DNA of 64,000 bases from Chitinophaga sp. Ak27 (GCF_012726295.1 NZ_JABAOB010000007.1:62001-126000), one strand, 5' to 3'. Shown: positions 36,073 to 44,508, counted from the first letter of the stretch. The notes: a model not told the origin generated them from the letters alone. Program-made: numbers and translations.

Positions 36073-36532
36073 ATAAGGTTGTTAATCAATAAACAAGGGT
36101 GGATATCTGGCTACAATGCAGGGTAATCATCTTATACGGATATCTTTTACATGGATATCTTCATGCACAGTAGTAAAGTTTTTCTCATGATAAATGTGAT
36201 TTTAAAACAAAATGATGAGTGTATTGACCCAATTTAATGTTTTATGGTTCTTCTCAACTCAGGAACAAACTAACTATAATAGTACTAAATTGAACGAATT
36301 AAAACAATTGGAAAATGATGATTTAAATTTTGGTTGTATTTGAAAAAAAAATGGTAGATAAAGACTTAAAACTGGTTTTTGGGAAACTATTCATTTTTAA
36401 TAATCTTAATGTGTTTTGACGCCTGTGGTCGTCAAAAAGAAATAACAATTTGGAAAAACTCAGCGTTTTATTTATTGTTAAAAATAAATTACCTTTGCCC
36501 CCCAAATTGCATTATTTAGTCATTTTAATATT
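36073..36532. other. Intergenic region between the T9SS/collagen operon and fusA
   Basis: About 460 AT-rich bases. It holds the divergent start regions of the minus-strand operon and fusA, a perfect 8-bp hairpin (36414-36421 / 36430-36437) with no T-run on either side, and the fusA promoter box. I find no ORF worth calling and no clear promoter for the minus-strand operon. Confidence 0.6.
36490..36497 (+). promoter_or_regulatory. fusA promoter (-7 box)
   Basis: TACCTTTG, an exact -7 type box 35 nt before the fusA ATG. The -33 region is T-rich (near 36466-36469) without a well-placed TTG. Confidence 0.7.
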
Positions 36533-38677
36533 ATGGCAGACTTAAAATTTCAAAGGAACTTTGGTATTGCGGCGCACATTGATGCGGGTAAAACCACTAC
36601 CACAGAACGTATCCTGTATTATACAGGTAAATCCCACAAAATTGGAGAGGTGCACGAGGGTGCTGCTACAATGGACTGGATGGCACAGGAGCAGGAAAGA
36701 GGTATTACCATCACATCTGCGGCAACCACTTGTTTTTGGAATTTTCCAACCTTACAAGGTAAAGCCTTACCTGATACCAAACAATATAAATTCAATATCA
36801 TCGATACTCCAGGTCACGTGGACTTTACCGTAGAGGTAGAGCGTTCCCTCCGTGTACTGGACGGTCTGGTGGCATTATTCTGCGCTGTATCCGGTGTTGA
36901 ACCTCAGTCTGAAACCGTTTGGCGCCAGGCTAACCGCTACCGTGTACCCCGTATCGGTTTCGTTAATAAAATGGACCGTTCGGGTGCCGACTTCCTGAAC
37001 GTGGTTAAACAGGTAAAAGAGATGCTGGGTGCTAACCCTGTTCCTTTGACCCTGCCAATCGGTGCAGAAGATTCCTTCAAAGGCGTAGTTGACCTGATTA
37101 CCATGAAAGGTATCATCTGGGACGAAGAAGGTAAAGGTGCTACTTACCAGGAAATTCCTATTCCTGAGGATATGGTGGCAGAAGCTGAAGAATGGAGAGC
37201 TAAACTCGTAGAAGCAGTTGCTGAATACGATGATACTCTGATGGAGAAATTCTTCGAAGATCCTAACTCTATCTCCGAAGCTGAAATCCATGAAGCGATC
37301 CGTAAAGCTACCATCGATATCGCTATCATCCCTATGATGTGCGGTTCCTCTTTCAAAAACAAAGGTGTACAGAAGATGCTGGATGCGGTTTGCCGCTACC
37401 TGCCTTCTCCAATGGATGTGGAAGCAGTAAAAGGTACTGATCCTGACAGCGGTGAAGAAATTGAGCGTAAACCAGATGCGAAAGAACCACTGGCTGCACT
37501 GGCGTTCAAAATTGCAACCGATCCTTTCGTAGGTCGTCTGGCGTTCTTCCGGGTTTATTCCGGTCACCTGGATGCAGGTTCTTATGTACTGAACACCCGT
37601 ACCGGTAAAAACGAACGTATCAGCCGTATCATGCAGATGCACGCTAACAAGCAGAATCCGATCGATTTCATCGAAGCTGGTGATATCGGTGCTGCTGTTG
37701 GTTTTAAAGATATCAAAACCGGAGATACCCTGTGTGATGAAAAATCACCCATTATCCTGGAATCTATGACCTTCCCAGAACCAGTTATCAGCATCGCTAT
37801 CGAGCCTAAAACTCAGGCAGACGTTGATAAAATGGGTATGGCACTGGCTAAACTGGTAGAAGAGGATCCTACCCTGAAAGCTAAAACTGATGAAGAAACC
37901 GGCCAAACCGTACTGAGCGGTATGGGTGAGCTTCACCTGGAAATCATTGTTGACCGTATGCGTCGCGAGTTCAAGGTAGAAGTTAACCAGGGTGCTCCTC
38001 AAGTAGCTTACAAAGAAGCCCTCACTACTAAAGTTGAACACCGCGAGGTATTCAAGAAACAAACCGGTGGTCGTGGTAAATTTGCTGATATCCAGGTTGA
38101 AATCGGACCTGCTGATGCAGAATGGCTGAAAGAAAACGAAGGCAAATCCTTGCAGTTCATCAATGATATCTTTGGTGGTGCCATCCCTAAAGAGTTCATC
38201 CCTGCTGTACAGAAAGGCTTCGAACAATCTCTCAACCAGGGTGTTCTCGCTAACTTCCCGCTGACAAGCTTAAGAGTTCGTCTGTTTGATGGTTCTTTCC
38301 ACCAGGTGGATTCCGATGCCATGTCTTTCGAATTGTGTGCTAAACAAGCCTTCCGTGAAGCTGCCCGCAAAGCTAAACCAGTATTGCTGGAGCCAATCAT
38401 GAAAGTAGAAGTTCAAACTCCAGACCAATACATGGGTGATGTTACAGGTGACCTGAACCGTCGTCGTGGTATGCTGGAAGGTATGGACTCCAAAAACGGT
38501 GTTCAGGTAATCAAAGCTAAAGTGCCACTGAGCGAAATGTTCGGCTACGTAACTCAGCTGCGTTCCCTGTCTTCCGGTCGTGCAAGCTCCATCATGGAGT
38601 TCTCTCACTATGCTCCAGCTCCAAACAACGTCGCTGAAGAAGTGATCGCCAAAGTAAAAGGTAAAGTAAACGCTTAA
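36533..38677 (+). CDS. fusA: Elongation factor G
   Basis: 714 aa, full length. This translational GTPase drives tRNA-mRNA translocation on the ribosome. G1 AHIDAGKTTTTE (about residue 14), the G2 threonine in RGITITSAA, G3 DTPGHVDF and G4 NKMD are all present, followed by domains II-V with GGRGKFADIQVEIGP and the C-terminal GYVTQLRSLSSGRAS. Codon use is strongly biased, as in highly expressed genes. In most Bacteroidetes it lies between rpsG and rpsJ; here it stands alone with its own promoter and a strong terminator. Confidence 0.98.
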   Translation: MADLKFQRNFGIAAHIDAGKTTTTERILYYTGKSHKIGEVHEGAATMDWMAQEQERGITITSAATTCFWNFPTLQGKALPDTKQYKFNIIDTPGHVDFTVEVERSLRVLDGLVALFCAVSGVEPQSETVWRQANRYRVPRIGFVNKMDRSGADFLNVVKQVKEMLGANPVPLTLPIGAEDSFKGVVDLITMKGIIWDEEGKGATYQEIPIPEDMVAEAEEWRAKLVEAVAEYDDTLMEKFFEDPNSISEAEIHEAIRKATIDIAIIPMMCGSSFKNKGVQKMLDAVCRYLPSPMDVEAVKGTDPDSGEEIERKPDAKEPLAALAFKIATDPFVGRLAFFRVYSGHLDAGSYVLNTRTGKNERISRIMQMHANKQNPIDFIEAGDIGAAVGFKDIKTGDTLCDEKSPIILESMTFPEPVISIAIEPKTQADVDKMGMALAKLVEEDPTLKAKTDEETGQTVLSGMGELHLEIIVDRMRREFKVEVNQGAPQVAYKEALTTKVEHREVFKKQTGGRGKFADIQVEIGPADAEWLKENEGKSLQFINDIFGGAIPKEFIPAVQKGFEQSLNQGVLANFPLTSLRVRLFDGSFHQVDSDAMSFELCAKQAFREAARKAKPVLLEPIMKVEVQTPDQYMGDVTGDLNRRRGMLEGMDSKNGVQVIKAKVPLSEMFGYVTQLRSLSSGRASSIMEFSHYAPAPNNVAEEVIAKVKGKVNA

Positions 38678-38695
38678 TCTTAGCTTTTTATATCT

Positions 38696-38733
38696 AAAAG
38701 GTTGTTCCGTACCAACGGAACAACCTTTTTTTT
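38696..38733 (+). terminator. Strong intrinsic terminator after fusA
   Basis: A perfect 15-bp stem (38696-38710 / 38715-38729) with a tetraloop (ACCA) and a following run of T. Confidence 0.95.
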
Positions 38734-38837
38734 GCCCCGAACTGACATGAACATGCTATTGTCAGGAAAAGAATATTCGATATTTTCGGTGGCAATAATA
38801 ACCTACAACTGAAATTTACTTTTTGCCATCTGCCATG

Positions 38838-38862
38838 GGTCCTGTTCTACGGGACCTTTTTT
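38838..38862 (+). terminator. Second terminator-like hairpin downstream of fusA
   Basis: A 5-bp GC-rich stem (38838-38842 / 38852-38856) followed by six T. With no gene between it and the fusA terminator, it is either a back-up terminator or the end of a short unannotated transcript. Confidence 0.5.
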
Positions 38863-39256
38863 ATGCAAAGCCATTAACCTAATAGAGGGGAACTCATTTT
38901 TTCACGTCAATATTTGTAGACATAAACTAGCTAAGCCTTTATTTTACTGATAGCCAACTAATGAAAGGCTTAATGGCCTGAATTATTAGAATACCTCCTG
39001 CAACTGTTAAAAACAAAGAACCGGGATGACTGGTTCGGGGCCTGGATGAGATACTGCCCCGCTGAAGTCCTACCAGGATAGTCTGGGGCAGTATCAATGG
39101 TCAGTTCACGCTGTAGTAACTAACAACAAACTAAGGTATTGGCAAGCTGGCTATCAAATGATAATTATGAAACACCTGTAGTGTATTTATTGATATGTGT
39201 AATATGTTGTCATTAAATATGATATAATAGGATGGAGATTTAATAAGCCGAGATTT
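38863..39256. other. Intergenic region with long imperfect hairpin
   Basis: No credible ORF. The only clear structure is an 11-bp perfect inverted repeat (39050-39060 / 39085-39095) whose 24-nt interior contains a further short stem (TCCT / AGGA); see findings. The last ~80 bases before the next gene are very AT-rich. Confidence 0.6.
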
Positions 39257-40441
39257 ATGAATTTTTTGTTTGCGGAGTTCAAGGGTTCTAAAAAATGGAG
39301 CATTTCACTACCTGTACTGCTGTGGTTTGCACTGGCTTTGATAGCGGGCTTGGCTGAATACCTGCACCAATCATTCAACAATTATCTCATTTTTAAACAG
39401 GTTTTCTTGCACACCCTCGAACAGAGAAACTTGTACCTCGAATATCCATCCGAATATTTTGATGTCAACCATTACGGGCCGGTATTTAGTCTCATCATCG
39501 CTCCCTTTGCCGTTTTACCGGATGCCCTGGGGGTAATATGCTGGACCCTGGCCAACGCCGCGGTGTTATGGCTGGCTATAAAAAAGCTGCCACTCACCCA
39601 GCAAAATTTCCTGATCGTATTACTCATCGGTTTGGTAGATATGATGACAGCCAGTCATAATGTTCAGTTTAATACCATGACGGCTGCCTTTATAATTTTT
39701 GCCTTCGTATTGGTAGAAGAGGAAAGAGATATCTGGGCTACGTTTTTCATTGCCCTGGGGTTCCTGACAAAATTATATGGCATCGCCGCCATCGTTTTTT
39801 TCCTGTTTTCAAAACACCAGGTAAAATTCATTGGATATCTTATCATGTGGATGGTTCTATTGTTCTGTCTGCCAATGATAATCTCCACTCCCGCATTTGT
39901 TATCCAGTCATACGCCGACTGGTATCATGCGCTCAGCGACAAAGTGATACAGAATACAAGTGGGCTCAGCGCTAGTAATATGCAGGATATCTCCGTGATG
40001 GGAATGGTTAGGCGCACTTTTCAAACAACCAGTTTTAAAGATATATATGTGCTGATACCTGCAGTAGCCATTTTTGGGCTGCCGCTATTACGCACATCGC
40101 AGTATAAAAGTTTGGGCTATCGCATGCACTACCTGGCGCTGGCGCTGATTGCTGTTGTAATATTCAGCGACTCCGCTGAATCCGCGACCTACGTAATTGC
40201 TATGGTGGGAGTAGGCATCTGGTATGTTTTACAAGAGAAAAAGACAGCATGGGTAAATGCCGTGCTGGTATTAGCCATCATTCTTACCAGCCTGTCAACA
40301 ACAGATCTTTTTCCCCAGTATGTGAAAGTACATTTAATACGGGCTTATGCCTTGAAAGCATTACCCTGTCTGATAGTATGGCTGTTGCTGATTAAAGAGG
40401 CAGCAGCCGGCAAATTCGACGATCATAAAATTTGTGTATAA
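39257..40441 (+). CDS. Integral-membrane glycosyltransferase family 87-like protein (DUF2029)
   Basis: 394 aa, with about nine to ten hydrophobic helices. GT87 enzymes are polyprenyl-phosphate-sugar-dependent GT-C transferases. The typical first-loop pattern is present: an acidic YLEYPSEYFDVNHYGPVF segment (about 58-76) before SLIIAPFAVLPDALGVICW. It is first in a four-gene operon with a GT2 and two deacetylases and ends directly before the ATG of the GT2. In context it probably adds a sugar to an envelope glycan using a lipid-linked donor made by the GT2. Confidence 0.82.
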   Translation: MNFLFAEFKGSKKWSISLPVLLWFALALIAGLAEYLHQSFNNYLIFKQVFLHTLEQRNLYLEYPSEYFDVNHYGPVFSLIIAPFAVLPDALGVICWTLANAAVLWLAIKKLPLTQQNFLIVLLIGLVDMMTASHNVQFNTMTAAFIIFAFVLVEEERDIWATFFIALGFLTKLYGIAAIVFFLFSKHQVKFIGYLIMWMVLLFCLPMIISTPAFVIQSYADWYHALSDKVIQNTSGLSASNMQDISVMGMVRRTFQTTSFKDIYVLIPAVAIFGLPLLRTSQYKSLGYRMHYLALALIAVVIFSDSAESATYVIAMVGVGIWYVLQEKKTAWVNAVLVLAIILTSLSTTDLFPQYVKVHLIRAYALKALPCLIVWLLLIKEAAAGKFDDHKICV

Positions 40442-40442
40442 G

Positions 40443-41474
40443 ATGAAAAAGCTAGTTTCCATCGTTGTACCGGTTTATAACGAACAAGAAAATGTAATAC
40501 GCCTCAATGACGCACTACAGCGCGTATTTGAACCCTTGCCGTATAACTTTAATGTTATATTCATAGATGATGGCAGCAGCGATGCCACATTGGATAACCT
40601 GAAAAGGCTTGCCCTCGTATACGACAACATCCGTTTCATTTCTTTCTCCAGGAATTTCGGTCACCAGGCCGCCCTCAAGGCAGGACTGGATATGGCAGAT
40701 GGCGACTGTGTGATCAGCATGGATGGAGATATGCAACATCCACCGGCACTTATCCCGCTTTTAATCGAAAAATGGGAAGCCGGTTATGAGGTCGTTTATA
40801 CCATCAGGAAAGAAGATCCGACACAGCCTTACATGAAGAGGAAAACGTCCAACCTGTTCTATTCCCTGATGAACCGGCTGTCTGATATTAAAATAGAAAA
40901 AGGAGCTGCCGATTTTCGTTTACTCGATAGGGTAGTGGTAAACGTACTGCGCAGCATGCAGGAAAATGACCTCTTCTTCCGGGGATTGGTGAAATGGACC
41001 GGCTATAAACAATTAGGCATAGAATACGTACCCGAGCAACGCTCTTCCGGGGAATCTAAATATACCTATAAAAAAATGATTGCACTGGCGGTGCGCGGTT
41101 TTACTTCCTTTAGCACCCGCCCCCTGTATGCAGCTACCTACCTTGGATTTGCGTTTGCATTGCTTTCTTCCTTATACGTACCTTACGTCATTTTTAGCTT
41201 GGTATTCGAACATCCTATTTCCGGCTGGGCATCAATTATCGTCACCATCGCTTTCTTTGGAGGGGTGCAGTTAATGATATTGGGTATTATAGGACTATAT
41301 CTCGGTAAACTGTTTTCTCAAAGTAAGCAGCGTCCGGTTTACCTCGTAAGAGAAAGTAACGTGATGAAAGATGGCAGCCTCTTAAGAGAAAACTACCTGA
41401 TCGAGCAAAATAGCATTGTAAAGGAAAGATATATTATAAAAGACAATAAACTGGTTAGGGAGAAAGTATTGTAA
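40443..41474 (+). CDS. Family 2 glycosyltransferase (GtrB/DPM1-like, membrane-anchored)
   Basis: 343 aa from ATG 40443, which follows the upstream stop by 1 nt; a GTG 9 nt earlier would overlap it. GT-A fold: VPVYNEQENVIRLN (about 10-22), FIDDGSSDATLDNL, SRNFGHQAALKAGLDMADGD, then the metal-binding D-x-D in MDGDMQHPP. Two transmembrane helices near 225-285 (LGFAFALLSSLYVPYVIFSL, MILGIIGLYLGKLF). This matches polyprenyl-phosphate hexose synthases that charge the lipid carrier. The ~50-residue C-terminal tail after RPVYLVRES is polar with a repetitive LLRENYLIEQ / IVKERYIIKD pattern, unusual for the family. Confidence 0.9.
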   Translation: MKKLVSIVVPVYNEQENVIRLNDALQRVFEPLPYNFNVIFIDDGSSDATLDNLKRLALVYDNIRFISFSRNFGHQAALKAGLDMADGDCVISMDGDMQHPPALIPLLIEKWEAGYEVVYTIRKEDPTQPYMKRKTSNLFYSLMNRLSDIKIEKGAADFRLLDRVVVNVLRSMQENDLFFRGLVKWTGYKQLGIEYVPEQRSSGESKYTYKKMIALAVRGFTSFSTRPLYAATYLGFAFALLSSLYVPYVIFSLVFEHPISGWASIIVTIAFFGGVQLMILGIIGLYLGKLFSQSKQRPVYLVRESNVMKDGSLLRENYLIEQNSIVKERYIIKDNKLVREKVL

Positions 41475-41479
41475 AGGTT

Positions 41480-42262
41480 ATGCGTACGGAACGTTTTGTA
41501 TTATTGAGCTTTGATGTAGAAGAATTTGATATGCCCCTGGAGTATCAGCAGCCTATTGAGATGGCCGATCAAATGCGTGTCGGGCATGAAGGACTGGTAG
41601 TCACCATGGACATTGTGAATAATGCCAGGGCGACCAGTACTTTTTTTACCACTGGCAATTTCGCGCAAGCATTTCCCACAGATATTAAGGAAATGGCTGC
41701 CAAACACGAAATTGCCTCGCATACTTTTTATCATTCTTCCTTTTCTGTACCTGATCTGCTCAAAAGTAAACGATGCCTGGAGCAGATCACCCAACAACCG
41801 GTATATGGCCTGCGTATGCCCCGCATGCGCCACGTAGAAATGAGCGACGTGAAAGCGGCTGGTTATCTGTATGATTCGTCTATCAATCCCACCTGGATTC
41901 CCGGACGATATAATTATCGCTCAAAACCCCGTACCGTCTACACAGAAAATGATATGTTACGGGTTCCTGCTGCTGTGAGTCCTAACCTGAGAATTCCCTT
42001 ATTCTGGCTGGCATTTAAGAATTACCCCTATGCACTATTCAAACGCCTTGCTATCCAAACCCTGAAGAAGGATGGCTATTTATGTCTCTATTTCCATCCC
42101 TGGGAATTTGTTGATCTGAAGGATTATAACATTCCTGCCTATACCAAAAGACACGCCGGGCCCGTATTGCAGGACAGATTAAGTAAGCTGTTGAAAGATC
42201 TCTCCGCGGAAGGATCGTTTATTACAATGCACAACTACCTGAAAAGAAAGAACTTTTACTAG
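41480..42262 (+). CDS. Polysaccharide deacetylase-like protein 1 (NodB fold)
   Basis: 260 aa, no signal peptide. Carbohydrate esterase 4-type motifs can be traced: motif 1 LLSFDVEEFDMP (Asp-Val-Glu in place of the classic T-F-D-D), motif 2 EIASHTFYHSSF (His-x-x-x-His metal ligands), motif 3 LRMPRMR, motif 4 INPTWIPGRYN and motif 5 LYFHPWEF. These fit the cytoplasm-facing or lipid-linked glycan deacetylases often found in exopolysaccharide clusters. It starts 5 nt after the GT2 and is followed 21 nt later by a paralogue. It probably removes N-acetyl groups from the glycan made by this operon. Confidence 0.87.
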   Translation: MRTERFVLLSFDVEEFDMPLEYQQPIEMADQMRVGHEGLVVTMDIVNNARATSTFFTTGNFAQAFPTDIKEMAAKHEIASHTFYHSSFSVPDLLKSKRCLEQITQQPVYGLRMPRMRHVEMSDVKAAGYLYDSSINPTWIPGRYNYRSKPRTVYTENDMLRVPAAVSPNLRIPLFWLAFKNYPYALFKRLAIQTLKKDGYLCLYFHPWEFVDLKDYNIPAYTKRHAGPVLQDRLSKLLKDLSAEGSFITMHNYLKRKNFY

Positions 42263-42283
42263 CACCGCCTAATATTTGGATGG

Positions 42284-43075
42284 ATGACAGATCAACAGAG
42301 AAAGATATTGATCAGTGTGGAGGTGGAAGAATTTGATATTCCGGAGGAATTTGGCCAGCAGGTAAACCTGCAGGAGAAACTTGAAATTTCCAGGAGTGGC
42401 TTGCAGGCAACCTTAACGCTATTTGATAAATATGAGGTGAGCGCTACTTTTTTTATAACTGCATATTGGGCACAGCACTACCCGGAATTGGTCCGTAAAA
42501 TAGCTGCCAGGCATGAAATAGCATCGCATGCTTATTATCATAACACTTTTACCGATGCCGACCTGGAAGGCTCCCGGCTGGCCCTGCAGGAAATCTGCGG
42601 ACAACCTGTACGAGGTTTCCGCATGCCCCTGCGGCGTAAAGTAAATATTTCAGCCCTGAAAAATGCAGGCTATCTCTACGATGCCTCTCTTAATCCGACC
42701 TGGCTCCCCGGACGATTTAATAACTGGCGCCAACCCCGGACCGTTTTTCGGGAAAACGATACCTGGGTCATTCCATCATCTGTATCCCCACATATCAGAT
42801 TTCCCCTGTTCTGGCTCAGCGTTAAAAATATTCCCTTATGGATTACCAAACATTTCAGCAGGAGAGTGCTCCAAAAAGATAGCTATCTCTCTTTTTATTT
42901 TCATCCCTGGGAAATGGCCAACATGGATGCATATGCCCTGCCCGCTTATGTAAAAAGAGTATCCGGAAAAAAAATGGAAAAAAAATTGGATGGATTCCTA
43001 CGTTTCTTGCAAAAACAGGGAACTTTTTGTACCCACACCGATTTGCTGCAATCCCGCATGGCAACAGCATTATAG
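42284..43075 (+). CDS. Polysaccharide deacetylase-like protein 2 (NodB fold), paralogue of the upstream gene
   Basis: 263 aa, tandem paralogue of the previous protein with the same motifs: ISVEVEEFDIPEEFG (motif 1; note Val in place of Phe before the acidic group), EIASHAYYHNTF (motif 2), FRMPLRRK (motif 3), LNPTWLPGRFN (motif 4) and FYFHPWEM (motif 5). Retaining both sets of residues suggests that both are active, perhaps on different positions of one glycan. Last gene of the operon; a 12-bp inverted repeat (43112-43123 / 43174-43185) follows. Confidence 0.87.
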   Translation: MTDQQRKILISVEVEEFDIPEEFGQQVNLQEKLEISRSGLQATLTLFDKYEVSATFFITAYWAQHYPELVRKIAARHEIASHAYYHNTFTDADLEGSRLALQEICGQPVRGFRMPLRRKVNISALKNAGYLYDASLNPTWLPGRFNNWRQPRTVFRENDTWVIPSSVSPHIRFPLFWLSVKNIPLWITKHFSRRVLQKDSYLSFYFHPWEMANMDAYALPAYVKRVSGKKMEKKLDGFLRFLQKQGTFCTHTDLLQSRMATAL

Positions 43076-43423
43076 GCATGACGCTGCATTGGTGCGGGAA
43101 ATCCTTGCTATTTTCCTGCAACAAGATATAGAAACGAAATGTTATAGTAATAATGAATAAGGTAAAGTGCTCATGTTGCAGGAAATTTCAACAAGTATCA
43201 TATCATTTTTTTGAGATTTTTTTTGAAAATTGAATGTTTACTATATTCATTTTCAGTACTTTTGTCGTAGCAAGAATGCTATCCGGAAGATCATTCCCCA
43301 TTATCCCCTGCCTCTTATTGTATTAATGGCTGTCTGTAGATAGCTGTGGTTGCAGACGCAAAACGTTTGCCGGTATGTTTTATTCATTCAACGTGTAAAA
43401 TTGTTAAAACTAAAAATTAGACT
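43076..43423. other. Intergenic region before the beta-barrel gene
   Basis: About 350 bases with no credible ORF. It contains a 12-bp perfect inverted repeat with a 50-nt spacer (43112-43123 / 43174-43185), a T-rich stretch, and the promoter box for the next gene at 43257-43264, leaving a ~150-nt leader. Confidence 0.6.
43257..43264 (+). promoter_or_regulatory. Promoter (-7 box) of the outer-membrane beta-barrel gene
   Basis: TACTTTTG, exact match to TAnnTTTG; the nearest TTG upstream is 24 nt away, slightly longer than usual. It implies a ~150-nt 5' leader. Confidence 0.6.
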
Positions 43424-44038
43424 ATGAAAAGAATTCGTCTTTTAACCCTTGCGCTTGCAGCTGTATTGTTTGGCTCCGCCGCTCACGCCCAGATTCAGAA
43501 AGGAAATATTATGGTGGGTGCTGATCTCACCAACATGAACGTGGTTTTCCAAAAAGAGAGTACTGCCTTCAGTTTTAATCTTTCCCCTAAGGTGGGTTGG
43601 TTTATCAAAGATGGTTTGGCTATTGGAGGTTATGTTGACTTTGGTGCAAATACCACCAAGAATAAGACAACAGATACCAGGGCTTCAAATACGAATTATG
43701 GTATAGGAGCTTTTGCCCGTTATTTTGTTGAAGATAAGAACGTCCGGAAACTGGAATTTTCAAAGAGAGTAAGGTTCTTCGCGGAAGCGAACGCCGGGTT
43801 TGCCGGGCAGAACCCTGCCAGTGGAGCTTCTACAAATGGTTTTAATGTCGGTATCGGACCTGGTATTTCTTATTTTATTACGCCCAATGTTGGCCTGGAA
43901 GGCTTATTTAAGTATGATCTGACAGTAGGAGGTGGAAATTCTACTACCGCCAACCGCCTCAGCCTTGGCATAGGCTTCCAGATTTACCTACCGTCTGCGA
44001 AAGCAAAGGCGATCTACAGAGAGGAGAGAAGTAAATAA
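43424..44038 (+). CDS. Small outer-membrane beta-barrel protein
   Basis: 204 aa with a clear signal peptide (ALAAVLFGSAAHAQ). The mature protein is a run of amphipathic strands (NIMVGADLTNMNVVFQ, FNLSPKVGWFIKDGLAIGGY, FNVGIGPGISYFITPNVGLE, RLSLGIGFQIYLP) typical of the OmpX/OmpW-like 8-stranded barrels of Bacteroidetes. The last strand is followed by a short basic tail (IYREERSK). Function unknown. It is closed by a terminator at 44056-44100, directly before the micro-peptide array. Confidence 0.85.
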   Translation: MKRIRLLTLALAAVLFGSAAHAQIQKGNIMVGADLTNMNVVFQKESTAFSFNLSPKVGWFIKDGLAIGGYVDFGANTTKNKTTDTRASNTNYGIGAFARYFVEDKNVRKLEFSKRVRFFAEANAGFAGQNPASGASTNGFNVGIGPGISYFITPNVGLEGLFKYDLTVGGGNSTTANRLSLGIGFQIYLPSAKAKAIYREERSK

Positions 44039-44055
44039 TATTAAGATAAACACAG

Positions 44056-44100
44056 AAAATGGTTACAGTAGTCATTATCAGGCTGTCTGTAACCATTTTT
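44056..44100 (+). terminator. Intrinsic terminator after the beta-barrel gene
   Basis: A perfect 13-bp stem (44056-44068 / 44087-44099) with an 18-nt loop and a T-run at the 3' side. Confidence 0.9.
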
Positions 44101-44167
44101 CTATTAGGCATCCTCATCAGTTGGATTACTGAATAAAATGAATAAGCCGGGTTGAAAATGAACTAAC

Positions 44168-44204
44168 TGAACGAATGGTTTTAAGCAAGAACCCATTATT
44201 TTAG
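44168..44204 (+). promoter_or_regulatory. Micro-peptide unit 1: shared promoter-like element
   Basis: TGAACGAATGG begins at 44168 and TATTTTAG lies at 44197-44204, with exactly 23 nt between GAACG and the TA box. Units 3 and 4 repeat this arrangement with the same spacing. The pseudoknot starts 26 nt downstream. Confidence 0.6.
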
Positions 44205-44229
44205 TAATCTGTCTACAAAGTTGTGGGCA

Positions 44230-44263
44230 AGGGGATTGCCGAAAACCCTGGAAAGAGTAGGCA
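44230..44263 (+). promoter_or_regulatory. Micro-peptide unit 1: leader pseudoknot
   Basis: Predicted H-type pseudoknot. Stem 1: AGGG (44230-44233) with CCCT (44246-44249). Stem 2: TGCC (44237-44240) with GGCA (44260-44263). Loops: GAT, GAAAA, and a third loop ending AGAGTA. The ATG is 22 nt downstream. Supported by three further copies with compensatory base changes. Confidence 0.75.
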
Positions 44264-44285
44264 TTAAACGAATAAACTATCCGGT

Positions 44286-44351
44286 ATGCTGAGCTCAATA
44301 CTCGCCGCAGTACTCAAATTCGTTGCTATCGTTGCAGGTGCAGCGCTGTAA
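44286..44351 (+). CDS. Micro-peptide 1 (21 aa, hydrophobic)
   Basis: An ORF of 21 codons plus TAA, 22 nt after the pseudoknot. The peptide starts MLSSILAAVL, has one lysine (position 11) and is otherwise Ala/Val/Leu/Ile-rich, ending GAAL. It is the most divergent of the four. It is called because position, leader, length and hydrophobic character match the other three units, not from homology. It has no signal-peptide cleavage site and is too short for a folded domain, so it probably inserts in or lies on a membrane. A short terminator follows 3 nt after the stop. Confidence 0.65.
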   Translation: MLSSILAAVLKFVAIVAGAAL

Positions 44352-44354
44352 TTC

Positions 44355-44376
44355 TCATTGTTACGCAATGATTTTT
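44355..44376 (+). terminator. Terminator between micro-peptide 1 and unit 2
   Basis: A 6-bp stem (44355-44360 / 44366-44371), extendable by a U-G pair, directly followed by TTTTT. The stem is short and the next pseudoknot starts 5 nt later, so termination is probably partial. Confidence 0.65.
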
Positions 44377-44381
44377 CCAGA

Positions 44382-44414
44382 TGGGATTGCCGAAAACCAA
44401 TAACAGAGTAGGCA
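44382..44414 (+). promoter_or_regulatory. Micro-peptide unit 2: leader pseudoknot
   Basis: Stem 1: TGG (44382-44384) with CCA (44397-44399). Stem 2: TGCC (44388-44391) with GGCA (44411-44414). Invariant GAAAA and AGAGTA loops. It is only 30 nt after the ORF 1 stop, and no promoter-like element precedes it. Confidence 0.75.
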
Positions 44415-44433
44415 TAAATGAAAACATGAAGTT

Positions 44434-44508
44434 ATGATTCTCGATGCCTTGAACACCTTCCTGAAAGGCTTAATTGCCCTGCTTACATCTTCGTTGGGAG
44501 GCCTCTGA
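44434..44508 (+). CDS. Micro-peptide 2 (24 aa, amphipathic)
   Basis: An ORF of 24 codons plus TGA, 19 nt after the pseudoknot. The peptide begins MILDALNTFLKGL and ends LLTSSLGGL, sharing the C-terminal S-L-G-G-L with micro-peptide 3. Asp4, Asn7, Thr8, Lys11 and Thr18 fall on one side of a helical wheel, so it is an amphipathic helix with net charge near zero. Two upstream ATGs (44418, 44426) are alternative starts; 44434 is chosen because it keeps the leader spacing and the peptide pattern of the other units. Confidence 0.7.
   Translation: MILDALNTFLKGLIALLTSSLGGL

Noticed and set aside
36875..37642. Long minus-strand ORF inside fusA
   Set aside because: A shadow of the strongly biased fusA codon pattern; no start context and no protein-like composition.
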